Source of the DNA: Notospermus geniculatus
Taxonomy: Eukaryota; Nemertea; Pilidiophora; Heteronemertea; Lineidae
Direction of reading: 5' to 3'
Length of the DNA stretch: 64,000 nt
Assembly (NCBI GenBank): GCA_002633025.1
Contig: NMRB01000042.1
Coordinates: 817,381 to 881,380, forward strand
Shown here one piece after another: positions 7,269 through 17,400 of the stretch. Position 1 is the first letter of the stretch, and every line of letters starts with the position of its first letter. The notes below the pieces were generated by a model. The model had not been told where the DNA came from. It saw only the letters and a program-made list of their open reading frames with translations, and made no database searches. The translations under genes and the position numbers were made by a program.

Positions 7269-9785
7269 ATGGACAGGAGAACAACTAACGCTGAATTCGC
7301 CGACGGTAGATCACACTCGTCTGTCAAAAAAGGAGGTGGCATCGATCCGGTGAACCTTTTTGCCAATGACATCCACGATAATTTCCCCGGAAATGTTGCA
7401 GTATGGCCCACCAATGGCCTAGTCATGATAGTCCACAAGGACGTTTTCAAGAACATTACATCCGTTCAAGTAGCCGGATTACAACCTATTGTCATTGGTA
7501 ACCATGGCATCGCCAATTGGCAACTGATCAACCCTGGTGTGCCCAGTCATGCCAGCACCCACAAATTAAAATCTGATGCCGTGATGGAGGATACAATCTG
7601 CACTGAAGTCACCGGGAGATTCGCCAGAGATGCCCTCATCTTGCAGGGAGGTAAACACCTGCTGTGCGAGGAATACGAGAGTCGCATACGTGACGCCAAT
7701 CTGACGGATGAAAAACTTGTCAATTACTTGATACAAGTCCGTGACAACGTTATAAATACGCTAACAAAGAACCACGAGCAGGACGAATTTTACGCCTCTC
7801 CATACGGCGACGTGGAACTCGTCGACACTGCATTTACCGAACATGACGCCGACCTACTAGAAAGTGTCCTTGGTGTTCTATTACGTGACAACCCGTTACC
7901 GGAAGGACACGACATTGACGACTACGTGGTCGCACTGATTGGCACGTTGGATACCTACGTTCAGTACCTCAAAGGATATTGCGTCGAGGCGATGAAAAAG
8001 GAACACACGACACCGGCCACCAAAGGTGATTACAATTTGTACATGGGACCCAAAACCTTTGCCATGCGCATCGAAAACGAACACCTCGGGTTGTCGGCCA
8101 CTGATGATTACAAGGCCATCATATGCCCGATTTATATTAAGAAAAAAACAAGCATAAATTTGAATCCAACGGTCGTCAACGAACACTTTTTACTCAATGA
8201 CAGTGATGACGCATGTAAATACCGTGAAAACTTTAAGAATAACTTCGTACACTCAAAGTCGGACTGCACGCCAGTACTGTTCAACAAGAAGCTCTTTTCG
8301 ATACTCAATTGTCTGGTGAAGGAGGAGGTGCCCGGCGTGTTCAACATGACGCCGTCGACGCCGTTCAAGGATGCGTTAACAGCATACGCAACCAGACTCG
8401 ACATCATCTCCAGACATTGTTACTTCATGGAAGCATCTGACCCCAAGATCGTGGACATGGGAGACCAGTTTGCCAATTCCGCGATGTGGTATCTAAATCA
8501 GTACTGTATCACGCCGCAATACTTTCGTTGTTATGGTTCAAAGAAGTTCGTCGAATACGAGGGTTCGAAAACTTCAGACGACAAAGATACCAATTCGACG
8601 GGCAACCAAGATAAGATTGGGAAACTGGGAAAGAATCCATACGCGGATGTGTGGGGAATGCCCGAATGGGTGACTATAGAAGAGAATGTCGAGAGGCGCA
8701 TGGCCTGCGTTAAGAAGGAAGTGGAAGCGACAAAGTTAGACAGAGTGACGAAACAGAACATGATCGCAAGGATAGAGGAACAAGTCCGCTTTGAAGAGGC
8801 CACAGCTGGTTATGGATTCGTCTTTCTGTCTTTGATGGACAGGAACAGTGCGTACCACATCGAAAACACCGTCAGGGAGGTGGCGGGTAAAGGAGGTTAC
8901 AAAACTACCACATATTCGTGTACAGTAAAGAACGGTGCCATCAGCACGAAAGCGAAAGACGTGACGATAAGCACTATCGATGGCAAGAAGGACGTTATCA
9001 AACGACTGCAAGTGCGTGCAACGAACGAGTGTAAGATGGATATGATTTACAAGGTATGTTTGGCGATGAACTTCAACTTGCCGAGGATTAAACGGGAGTT
9101 CATCGAATCGGCCATAGTCGTGGCCGGAGACGCACTTAAGACGGTTGACGATGGATACAAGGGCGTAGGATCATGGGAAACCGTGTGGTGCGAGAGATGC
9201 GATAGGTCAATGGTGAAGAAGGATGGGTACTGTCCATGTTTTGTAATTGGTGCAGCACTTAACCGCATGCTGTGTAGACCGGCCAAACCCAAGTACATCG
9301 AAAGTGCCATTAACATTGTCAATAAGAAGGATGGCCTGTCGTTGCCGACCTGCAGGCGTAACGTTACAGTCCATGTGTCGGAGAGGAAGAGTGAGTATAA
9401 TTGGGGAGGCACCACTCGTCTGCAGCATTCTCGAAGCAACGGATTCAAACTGACGAACAATAAAAAATCGAAGATGGATAGTGTCTCGGACACTTCTACA
9501 ACGTCGTCTTTCTTTGAGAACATCGGGACGTTGACCGCAACAAAGACCAACGCCAATGAAGACGAAGAGAAACGCAAAAAGTACATCGAGTCCTACGCCG
9601 TCGACCGACTGATCAAGGCCGTTATGAAGAATGCCAAATTCATGCCAAAGTATAGCAAGGCAGAATACAGACAATCAGTCACTTATGTGGAAAAACATGA
9701 CCAACTGTCGCCGGCCCGCCTTTTGAATTCCAAAAAGGTTGGTGGGGTGGGTGTGGCGTCGACATATTCGATTTTGACAGGATGA
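7269..9785 (+). CDS. Large unknown viral protein with zinc-ribbon-like cluster
   Basis: 838 residues. No family is recognised with confidence. A Cys cluster CERCDRSMVKKDGYCPC at about residues 640-656 (C-x2-C-x9-C-x-C) could bind zinc. The C-terminal third is basic and Ser/Thr-rich (KKSKMDS, EDEEKRKKY), fitting a flexible nuclear tail. Size, position at the head of a rightward block, and a zinc cluster would be compatible with a single-stranded-DNA-binding replication protein, but this is a guess. A TATA box at 7214 precedes it. The stop overlaps the ATG of the next gene (ATGA at 9782-9785), so the two could be co-transcribed. Confidence 0.75.
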   Translation: MDRRTTNAEFADGRSHSSVKKGGGIDPVNLFANDIHDNFPGNVAVWPTNGLVMIVHKDVFKNITSVQVAGLQPIVIGNHGIANWQLINPGVPSHASTHKLKSDAVMEDTICTEVTGRFARDALILQGGKHLLCEEYESRIRDANLTDEKLVNYLIQVRDNVINTLTKNHEQDEFYASPYGDVELVDTAFTEHDADLLESVLGVLLRDNPLPEGHDIDDYVVALIGTLDTYVQYLKGYCVEAMKKEHTTPATKGDYNLYMGPKTFAMRIENEHLGLSATDDYKAIICPIYIKKKTSINLNPTVVNEHFLLNDSDDACKYRENFKNNFVHSKSDCTPVLFNKKLFSILNCLVKEEVPGVFNMTPSTPFKDALTAYATRLDIISRHCYFMEASDPKIVDMGDQFANSAMWYLNQYCITPQYFRCYGSKKFVEYEGSKTSDDKDTNSTGNQDKIGKLGKNPYADVWGMPEWVTIEENVERRMACVKKEVEATKLDRVTKQNMIARIEEQVRFEEATAGYGFVFLSLMDRNSAYHIENTVREVAGKGGYKTTTYSCTVKNGAISTKAKDVTISTIDGKKDVIKRLQVRATNECKMDMIYKVCLAMNFNLPRIKREFIESAIVVAGDALKTVDDGYKGVGSWETVWCERCDRSMVKKDGYCPCFVIGAALNRMLCRPAKPKYIESAINIVNKKDGLSLPTCRRNVTVHVSERKSEYNWGGTTRLQHSRSNGFKLTNNKKSKMDSVSDTSTTSSFFENIGTLTATKTNANEDEEKRKKYIESYAVDRLIKAVMKNAKFMPKYSKAEYRQSVTYVEKHDQLSPARLLNSKKVGGVGVASTYSILTG

Positions 9786-12262
9786 TCAAAGGAGTGATAG
9801 AAGACACGAAACGAGAACACAAACAACAGACTAGTGCGACGACTGCGAGACGAAGGACGACCAGGAAACGCGTGGTGAGTGATGACGACGATGTTAGTGA
9901 TGACGAGAGACCCATAAAGGCGGCCAAGAATGACATCGCACAACGGATGAAAACATATGCAGCGAAAACGACGATGTCGACAGATAAGCACACAAAAGAA
10001 ATGACAGGGAACAAGGTCGACCACGCGAATAATATTGTTACTGTGTGCAAACGCCTTGCTAAGTGCATTGTCTACGACGAGGAATCGTACACCGTCGACC
10101 AACCAATGACCAACAAGCTGTCCTCCGAACAGGAGAACCTGGTGCGGGAGTATGAAAAGACCGTTCACAAAGTTGCCGATGCACACAGAGGAAGCATGAT
10201 TCGTTTCGCAGATGACGTATTCTACAATGCCTTGGTATCCTGTCACAATGATTTGATAGAAAGAGCGATAGTTGAGTACCTGAACGGTGTCAATACCACT
10301 TTTCGACAGGTATACAACATCGTAGCCGAGTTGCTGAACCATGAAACGGGCGAGTTGGACATCGAGGCCAATAAGTTCAAAGTGTTCGATAAACGTATGG
10401 AGAGAGTGCTCTATGGACATTTGGACGGTGACAATTTTGCCACACGTACTGTGTCCACGTCAATGACGAAGATGAGTTACGTCATTTACAAGACAGCTGT
10501 GACGATACTGCAGCTGGAGAACAAGTCGTCTGTGAAAGAGCTCAACAAGTCGAATGCCAAGTCCATATTGACACATCTGGAGAACGGACCGAACGTGGCG
10601 GACGTCTGTATTGACGTGCCCATGACGGTGTGTATGGTAGACGAGGGGAATGGAAAAGACTTGCCTATGTTGTCTATGGTACAGATGCCTGGCTTACCTG
10701 ACATCAACGTCAACATGGTCACGCCAGTTCAGGTGACCCTTAAGGCCGACTTCATGCAGTTCGACAACGAAAAGAAACGTCCCACTGTCAACGCAAACAC
10801 AAGCGAGAACAGTGAGACGAACGCCGAACTCGGCGTGATGGCCACTGCAATCGCCACTGCGACTTCGTCATCATCGTACGATATAGAAGAAAGCAGAGAA
10901 CAGGCGGTGCGCAAACGAAAAACGAGTCAATACACGCCGGGTCGGTTGTTGACAGAGTCGCGTACGCCCGTAGATTTTGACACCATCAACACACTACTGC
11001 GTCAAGATACACTTTGCATGGCTAACGTTGGCAAGAACGATTTTGTAAACGTCCTCGATGACATCAACAACCACGAGCTCGCACAATGTACATTGGATTA
11101 CTTGACATCTAAAAGAATGGAGGAGAATGACACAGCAACCAACCACACGTACGTGGTTGGTATGTTGAACAAGGATCTGATGACTATTTGTGACGTCATC
11201 TCCGGTGTGGTGACAAGACAAGTCGAGCAGGTTTACGACCGACTCGGCAAGGACAGTCGCTACGTCAAGTTGAAGAAGATATGCGACACATTGAGAAACG
11301 TCAAGATGGCAGACCGGTTGCACGAAGTGATGAAGAAGAACTCCCATTTGGCTGGCGCACTCAACCTTTTATTCGCATTGTCAGAAAAGTATGACGACAA
11401 GAACGTCATGCCATCACACAATAGGCCACTCTATTGTATCGATTACGAGCGTCTGTACGGGTTGGTGAAACTAGCCACATTGGGATCAGTGCGATTCCCT
11501 TATGAAGTCACTAAGACATCGACTGGTGACTATCCGAAACCAACCAAGGTCATACTGAGCGAGGGAGGCAAGTTGCTCCATACTGGCGGAGACATACCAA
11601 CTGCCGGTCACAGTTTGATAAGCACCAACAGCAACATCAAAACGTACGTGTCGAAAGTGGACAATATTAAGTGGTTCATGAAAGTGACCATGGGAATGCC
11701 GCAGTCCAGTTTCATCTCGCCACTGATGGGTGCCATTAGTAGGACAGGCAACAACGTGAATCAGAACAGCACGCCCGCCACTTTGCTCAAGCGAAGTCTG
11801 CGCAACCACTTTACTTCAACTGTCATGGAAAAGAGAAGCGTGGATATCGAAACCAAGTTGGGCACCGTCGGTAGCATTATGGCCTTGGTAGATGCCTTGG
11901 AGAACGGCAGTTTGGATAACATGGAACTTGTACAGTATTACACCGATATTCTACAACTACGCGTAGAGGATGTGGCGAAAAACGACGACGTGATCGAATC
12001 AAAAGAAATCATGATGTCTTGTGCTGCACTCCACAACAGTCTCATCAACGGAGACGAACTACAGTTGAAACGCTATGAAATGTTGGTTTACAAGAAATTC
12101 ATTGCCGATGAGCTGGAGAAGGTCGTATATGGGGAGTGTCGAACCAACGCCTACGGCGAAGGCGAAACCGAAGACGAAAAAGAAGACATGGACGTGGAAG
12201 ACGAAATCGCGGAATTGTACAATAGTGTGAAAGTAGGCTCCAGAGACATTGCTACCTGGTGA
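9782..12262 (+). CDS. Large unknown viral protein with basic/acidic N-terminus
   Basis: 826 residues, starting inside the stop of the upstream gene. The N-terminus is strongly charged: a basic stretch ARRRTTRKR, an acidic SDDDDVSDDE, then basic again, as in nuclear or DNA-associated proteins. The centre (about residues 90-790) is predicted globular with alternating helices. The C-terminus is acidic (ETEDEKEDMDVEDE). No family is recognised. The four-base overlap allows three readings: separate transcripts, reinitiation, or a frame break in an originally longer gene. No domain crosses the junction to decide this. Confidence 0.75.
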   Translation: MIKGVIEDTKREHKQQTSATTARRRTTRKRVVSDDDDVSDDERPIKAAKNDIAQRMKTYAAKTTMSTDKHTKEMTGNKVDHANNIVTVCKRLAKCIVYDEESYTVDQPMTNKLSSEQENLVREYEKTVHKVADAHRGSMIRFADDVFYNALVSCHNDLIERAIVEYLNGVNTTFRQVYNIVAELLNHETGELDIEANKFKVFDKRMERVLYGHLDGDNFATRTVSTSMTKMSYVIYKTAVTILQLENKSSVKELNKSNAKSILTHLENGPNVADVCIDVPMTVCMVDEGNGKDLPMLSMVQMPGLPDINVNMVTPVQVTLKADFMQFDNEKKRPTVNANTSENSETNAELGVMATAIATATSSSSYDIEESREQAVRKRKTSQYTPGRLLTESRTPVDFDTINTLLRQDTLCMANVGKNDFVNVLDDINNHELAQCTLDYLTSKRMEENDTATNHTYVVGMLNKDLMTICDVISGVVTRQVEQVYDRLGKDSRYVKLKKICDTLRNVKMADRLHEVMKKNSHLAGALNLLFALSEKYDDKNVMPSHNRPLYCIDYERLYGLVKLATLGSVRFPYEVTKTSTGDYPKPTKVILSEGGKLLHTGGDIPTAGHSLISTNSNIKTYVSKVDNIKWFMKVTMGMPQSSFISPLMGAISRTGNNVNQNSTPATLLKRSLRNHFTSTVMEKRSVDIETKLGTVGSIMALVDALENGSLDNMELVQYYTDILQLRVEDVAKNDDVIESKEIMMSCAALHNSLINGDELQLKRYEMLVYKKFIADELEKVVYGECRTNAYGEGETEDEKEDMDVEDEIAELYNSVKVGSRDIATW

Positions 12263-12265
12263 ACA

Positions 12266-12727
12266 ATGAAGAGACGATCGATCTACATTGTCATCGCCGT
12301 TGTTATATATGCGGCGACGGCTGTCGAGTTCAACGGGAGATGGGGAAAATACAACTACTATCTGGGACGACACTATCGATCTATCGAAGACATGATGAAC
12401 CACCGGGCCAAGTACGTCGTATTGAGCAACTGTAATCACCATGTCGATGCGGTCAACGTAACCATTCCCGTCGATATCGGTCGACGTTGCAGATACATGA
12501 GCAAGACCAGGATGAACGGTCACAAGACGATGTATGTTGCATATTGTGTTGGACTGAAAAACTGTCTAATGTTTCCGGATCACTTGACGGACTTTTTCAC
12601 TATCAACATACGAGGCAACTTTTCTGGCGTCTGTAAGTGTAGAGGTAGATGGGCTGCTAGTCAGCAGCGGGGGCGAATGTTATTGAAAGAATTGCCTAAT
12701 TACAACTCGATCAGATTATTAGACTAA
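12266..12727 (+). CDS. Small secreted protein, unknown
   Basis: 153 residues. The N-terminus is a classical signal peptide: MKRRS, a hydrophobic core IYIVIAVVIYAATA, and likely cleavage near residue 19. The mature part has six Cys and N-glycosylation sequons (NVT, NFS), no later membrane segment, and a basic C-terminal region. It begins three bases after the upstream stop. AATAAA at 12741 ends the block. A virokine or soluble receptor-like factor is possible; no family is recognised. Confidence 0.65.
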   Translation: MKRRSIYIVIAVVIYAATAVEFNGRWGKYNYYLGRHYRSIEDMMNHRAKYVVLSNCNHHVDAVNVTIPVDIGRRCRYMSKTRMNGHKTMYVAYCVGLKNCLMFPDHLTDFFTINIRGNFSGVCKCRGRWAASQQRGRMLLKELPNYNSIRLLD

Positions 12728-12740
12728 CTACCACGCCGAC

Positions 12741-12746
12741 AATAAA
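12741..12746 (+). terminator. Polyadenylation signal AATAAA
   Basis: AATAAA lies 14 bases after the stop of the secreted-protein gene, and probably serves the whole 7269-12727 block. Confidence 0.5.
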
Positions 12747-12825
12747 AATTGTCATCATCATCATATATACATCACACCTCATTCACCGCACACTGACATT
12801 GTAACCACAATCTCACCAAGGAAAC

Positions 12826-13863
12826 ATGGAAGTTTTGGAGAACAACTGCAAGGACGTAAAGAAGACGCACGAGTCTCACGTGGATGATAAAAACACGCAA
12901 CCGTTAGATGACAAACACACGTCCAGCGAAGAGTCTTCCGATGAAGAATCGTCGTCTTCTTCGGCGCACACAACCCCAGACAAATCGGACAGAAAATGTT
13001 ACAACAAACGCAAGGTAGACGAAAAAGAAAATGGCAGTCTTAAGAATGACGTGAAGAGAGTGAAGTCGGACACTGGTGAGACAACGAAGATTCAGCCGCG
13101 TCCACCACTGAGGTTGACAGTGCATAACGAGAAGGCGGTGACAGATTGGACCAGATCGATTCGGCTGCCCATCAGCGGAACGAGTAAACCGACACTTCAC
13201 CAGCTTTGGGAGGATAAGAAATTTCGGGGTGAATATAACATCGACTTTGAGAAGAAAATTGGCGACCAAGCATTCGAATTCGCACGCACTCGCATAAACA
13301 AGGGAGTCGTACATCCGTGGATTTATATGATGGACGCGTACAAGTGCGACATCTTCAGCAGGAACTTGTGCAATGCCGTCACAAAGTTCAAAACGGACAA
13401 AGAGCTATTTATTGTCAAGACATTCGATGCTGAACTTAATCCTGAAGGCGACACTACCATCTTCCCTCCGAAAAAGGTCACTCACAAACCGGTCATCATG
13501 ATGGTGGACAAACCGCAAGACGTGATCACCAAAGCTTACGTCAAAGGGCTAGTCCACATGGCCGTCAAAGTAGGAGCCGTAATCGTGATGATACTTATAA
13601 ACAGTGACGGACACGATGACAAGGAAATGTACAGTCCATATTCGTTTGAGCACGGTGTACCGTTGAATTGCAGCTACTATCGTAATGGAGTCGAACGCGA
13701 CATAGTCGCCAAAGAAGGAGTGTACCCTGCCCATGTGAAAGAGTTGGATCGGAAGTATAAAGAGATCAGTAATAAACTGGACGTGGTATTCAAGACGTTA
13801 CAGGAAATTACCGATACGATTCACCGTAAAGCAGACGACAAGAACAAGAACGTGAATAAATGA
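12826..13863 (+). CDS. Unknown 345-residue protein with acidic Ser-rich N-terminus
   Basis: The first 95 residues are hydrophilic and low complexity (SSEESSDEESSSSS, KRKVDEKE), with likely nuclear signals. The remainder looks globular, with a hydrophobic strand-like segment (VKVGAVIVMILIN) around residues 245-257 and a C-terminal coiled-coil-like helix (ELDRKYKEISNKLDVVF). A TATATA run near 12763 may be its promoter. No family is recognised. It is the last gene before the recombinase unit; its stop at 13861-13863 lies 48 bases left of the left inverted repeat. Confidence 0.65.
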   Translation: MEVLENNCKDVKKTHESHVDDKNTQPLDDKHTSSEESSDEESSSSSAHTTPDKSDRKCYNKRKVDEKENGSLKNDVKRVKSDTGETTKIQPRPPLRLTVHNEKAVTDWTRSIRLPISGTSKPTLHQLWEDKKFRGEYNIDFEKKIGDQAFEFARTRINKGVVHPWIYMMDAYKCDIFSRNLCNAVTKFKTDKELFIVKTFDAELNPEGDTTIFPPKKVTHKPVIMMVDKPQDVITKAYVKGLVHMAVKVGAVIVMILINSDGHDDKEMYSPYSFEHGVPLNCSYYRNGVERDIVAKEGVYPAHVKELDRKYKEISNKLDVVFKTLQEITDTIHRKADDKNKNVNK

Positions 13864-13911
13864 CTATGTACACTTATGTGAACTGTAATTGCTGAACTTT
13901 TTAATTGACAC

Positions 13912-13948
13912 GAACTAGGTTGACATTCTTCAATAATGCATACATACA
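13912..13948 (+). repeat. Left inverted repeat of the recombinase unit
   Basis: This 37-base segment begins GAACTAGGTTGACATTCTTC and matches the reverse complement of 18902-18938 with two mismatches. Part of it is repeated again at once (13949-13980), and shorter TCTTCAATAATACATACAGT copies continue to about 14075. The rest of 13981-14478 holds no gene that I can see. Confidence 0.7.
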
Positions 13949-14478
13949 TTGACATTCTTCAATAATGCATACATACAGTACAGTCTTCAATAATACATAC
14001 AGTAGTGAAACGTTTTTCCAGGTTGTCAATCTTCAATAATACATACAGTACAGTCTTACATACAGTAGTGAAATTGGTCAACTTCCTACACAATTACCAA
14101 CACTTCTCTAATGAGCTCAACAGACAATACAGGATTCAACATTATTATTAGTTTCTATGGTTTCTACTGGCGTGGCGTTCTGTTGTGAATACAGGATAAG
14201 AACTCAACATTATTGGTTTCTATACTGTCGTTGTGATGAGTATGTCAACAAAGTTGGAAATAAAAATTTTGTATCCAAACCAAAGTTCGAGAATTCGAAA
14301 AGACTGCAGATTCGTCTGACTTGAGTCAGTTCGGGCCGGAAAATGGCGTCTGCGACATGAGTAGTGAGAACGTTGGTTTGATACAACTTTTGAAACTCGA
14401 AAATCACTGCTTGCTTGAATTGCAATTGTTCTGACATGAAATAAACCGAAAAAAATACATGTGGATATTAATGTTCGC

Positions 14479-17400
14479 CTACTTCTTCTTTCCCCTGATC
14501 ACACCTCGAATCGTGTCGAGTACTTTTTTTACCAACACTGAGCGGTTGTTTGTGTTGTACAAGCGTTGCATTTCGTTTGAAAAATCCGGCGATGCCGCCA
14601 AGCGTGTGCGAACGTCGGCTGTGCGCACCTTGCCCGATTTAACGTTTCCCTGAAATCTGCTGCAAAGTTTGCGCATGTGTCTGTCGGTCCAAACTCGCCG
14701 ACGTTTACCTTGTGTAAGTCTCCTATCTGGAGTGTTGAACTCCTCACGCGATGATGTATCTAACTGTGAAGGAACCGCAAGTTGTACAGGTGATTCACGG
14801 TGCGACTCGGTGTTGCTTTCGTTAACGGGGATACTCTCCTCGTCTGACGAAGAGGAGGAGGGAAAGCGTAGCACTGATTTTATAGGAGGAGTAGTCGTAA
14901 CTTCACCGGTACTGGTGGAAAGAGTCACGGTGGTAGAATCCACTGCGACTCCTTCTCCTGACGGTGACGGTGACCGGAGAGGAAGTCTAGGGATATTCTC
15001 CTCGTCCGAAGAAGAGGAGGAGGAGGGAAAGCGTAGCACCGATTTTATAGTAGTAGTAGTAGTAACGCCACCGGTACTGGTGGAAGGAGTCGCGGTAGAA
15101 TCAACTGCGATTTCTTCTCCTGAGGGGGACGGTGACAGGCGAAGAGGTCTAGGACCTGCTTCTTCTACGTCAAGTTTTTTCTCAGCGTCTTCTATGTCGC
15201 CAGCGGTGATGTTTTCACCATGAAAGACCTTTTCAATCAACTTGCTCACCTTGACCGAACGTTTGGTCTTGTCTGACAAGTCGTACGTGTTTTGCTGCAT
15301 GCGATCGGAATGTTTCATGTGTCGAGCTAGATCGGGACGAATCGAAGCTGGCAACAGGTCGTACATGATAGACACCGTAGATTTTCTTAAGCGAGTACAG
15401 TTTCCACGGTGCACCATACCAGTGTGCATAAATTCCACCGTAATGATGTTTGCGAGAACGCTCTGCGTCAGTGGACGAGCATTCCACGTGATGAACACCG
15501 GTGCATCACGTTCTGTAGACACGTCTGGCACGTTCACTCTAAAGTGATGAATGTACTTTTCTAAGTTTTGATAAGTCAACTGCGACATGCTTAATTGGGC
15601 CGAACCGTAGGTGGACAACGTTTTATGATTGATTACATGTACCACATAGTGATCGCGTTCTCTGGTGGCAGTGTGAAATTTATCAAGTGTCAGATTGATA
15701 ATAGGGCCTGATCTGGTCGCGTTGGCCACTGCCAATTTCATTATTAAATAGTTACGCACGCGGGTGTGATCCTTCATCAAGGCACTTCTTGTACTGTTGT
15801 TGACGGGTTTCTTAGGTGGTTTTGCCAACAATCGACGAGCTTCGCGAGCGTGTTCTCCCGCCTCTAATCGTTTCACGTCGGCAGGTGAAATTAATTCATT
15901 TTGTTGCTTTGCCTTTAATTCTTCCCCACGTGCAACAATATCCACCTTTAAACTTCTACACCAACGACTTATTTGTAACGCTATGCGCTTGGCTTTGCCT
16001 GAGGTCATCCAGGGAACTTTTTTGATATCTCCCCATTCGACAAACCTCTTCAAATCTAACAAGTAATTTTTGATTGTACTCGCAACGAGGCGACCAGTGT
16101 TCATTTCTACCGTGACAAACGTATCTTCGATATCGTCTAGACGGTTGTCCAAATCGGATAGTTTCAATTTGGACAACCTGGAGAAGAGGACACGAACATG
16201 ATTCACAATTTGCCCGACATCTTTTTCGGGTTTTCGCCCGCCCCCAAATGACTTTAGCCACGCGGCAAACTGACCGAGCGCATCCTCGATCGGAACATCA
16301 AGTTCGACCGCGGCTGCTCTGAGCGTGGGTAATTGATTAGCAGCCTCGTTGGCAATGTCGTCACAGAGATTGACACTGGTGGCCTCGGAGGTATCGTTAT
16401 CTGATACATCACTATCATTAATCTCTAACGACAATTGATTTGACGCATCCTTACCTAATTGGAGATACCTTTTAAACGGGGAAGATTTGCTTGTGAATTG
16501 ATGACTGCGTTTTAGATGGCGTGGTAGATTCGTCACCACACACCTACATGCATCTACCGGACATTTTGTGACAGTTTTCCTATTACATTGTAGAAACAAC
16601 TCTCTTCCTCTTCCCATCATCATTTTCCGATAGGTTACACTCTCTTCGGTCGTCCACCTGTGAACTTGTCGGAGATGTCTTGGAACATGATAGATATCGA
16701 GAAAACATAACGGACATCTCGATTTCTTACGATATGTCGACTTGGTGCGTTTGCCGTTGTTGTCTTCGTTGCACAAGACGTCGTCGGTGACGTGGGTTTG
16801 GTTACACTGTGGTGATGTGTTGGTAATCGTGTCGGAACTGAAAAAAAATAAAAGAAATTGAGACATTTTCATAGACTTGAAGGAGTATAATCGCGATAGA
16901 CTTAACGGATCCGATGAGGTTACCGATGAGTTAGCCTACTGTCACACCGCTCAATTGGTCTCGGTGAAGTTACAGTCAGTCCGCTTGGTGAAGTTACAGC
17001 CATTTCACTTGAATCCATCTGTAACCTAAGCGAAGTACTTGAACTGAATGAAAACGAGATGAGATCTATGACAGAAAAATTCAGGCGAAGTGACTGTAAC
17101 TTCATCGTTTTAAACAAACGTAACCAGAGCGGTTGGTATCCATTGGTAACTTCAACGAATCCGTTAATTGTAACTTGATGTAACCTCTCAGATTCTATTG
17201 CGAAGTGACTGTAACTTCATCGTTTTAAACAAACGTAACCAGAGCGGTTGGTATTCATTGGTAACCTCAACGAATCCGTTGATTGTAACATGATGTAACC
17301 TCTCAGATTCTATTATAACTTGATGTAACCTCTCAGATTCTATTATAACTTGATGTAACCTCTCAGATTCTATTATAACTTGATGTAACCTCTCAGATTC

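Noticed and set aside
16838-16872. ATG at 16872 as recombinase start
   Set aside because: The residues it would add are encoded by a polypyrimidine tract ending in CAG, and three upstream exons join in frame at this acceptor.
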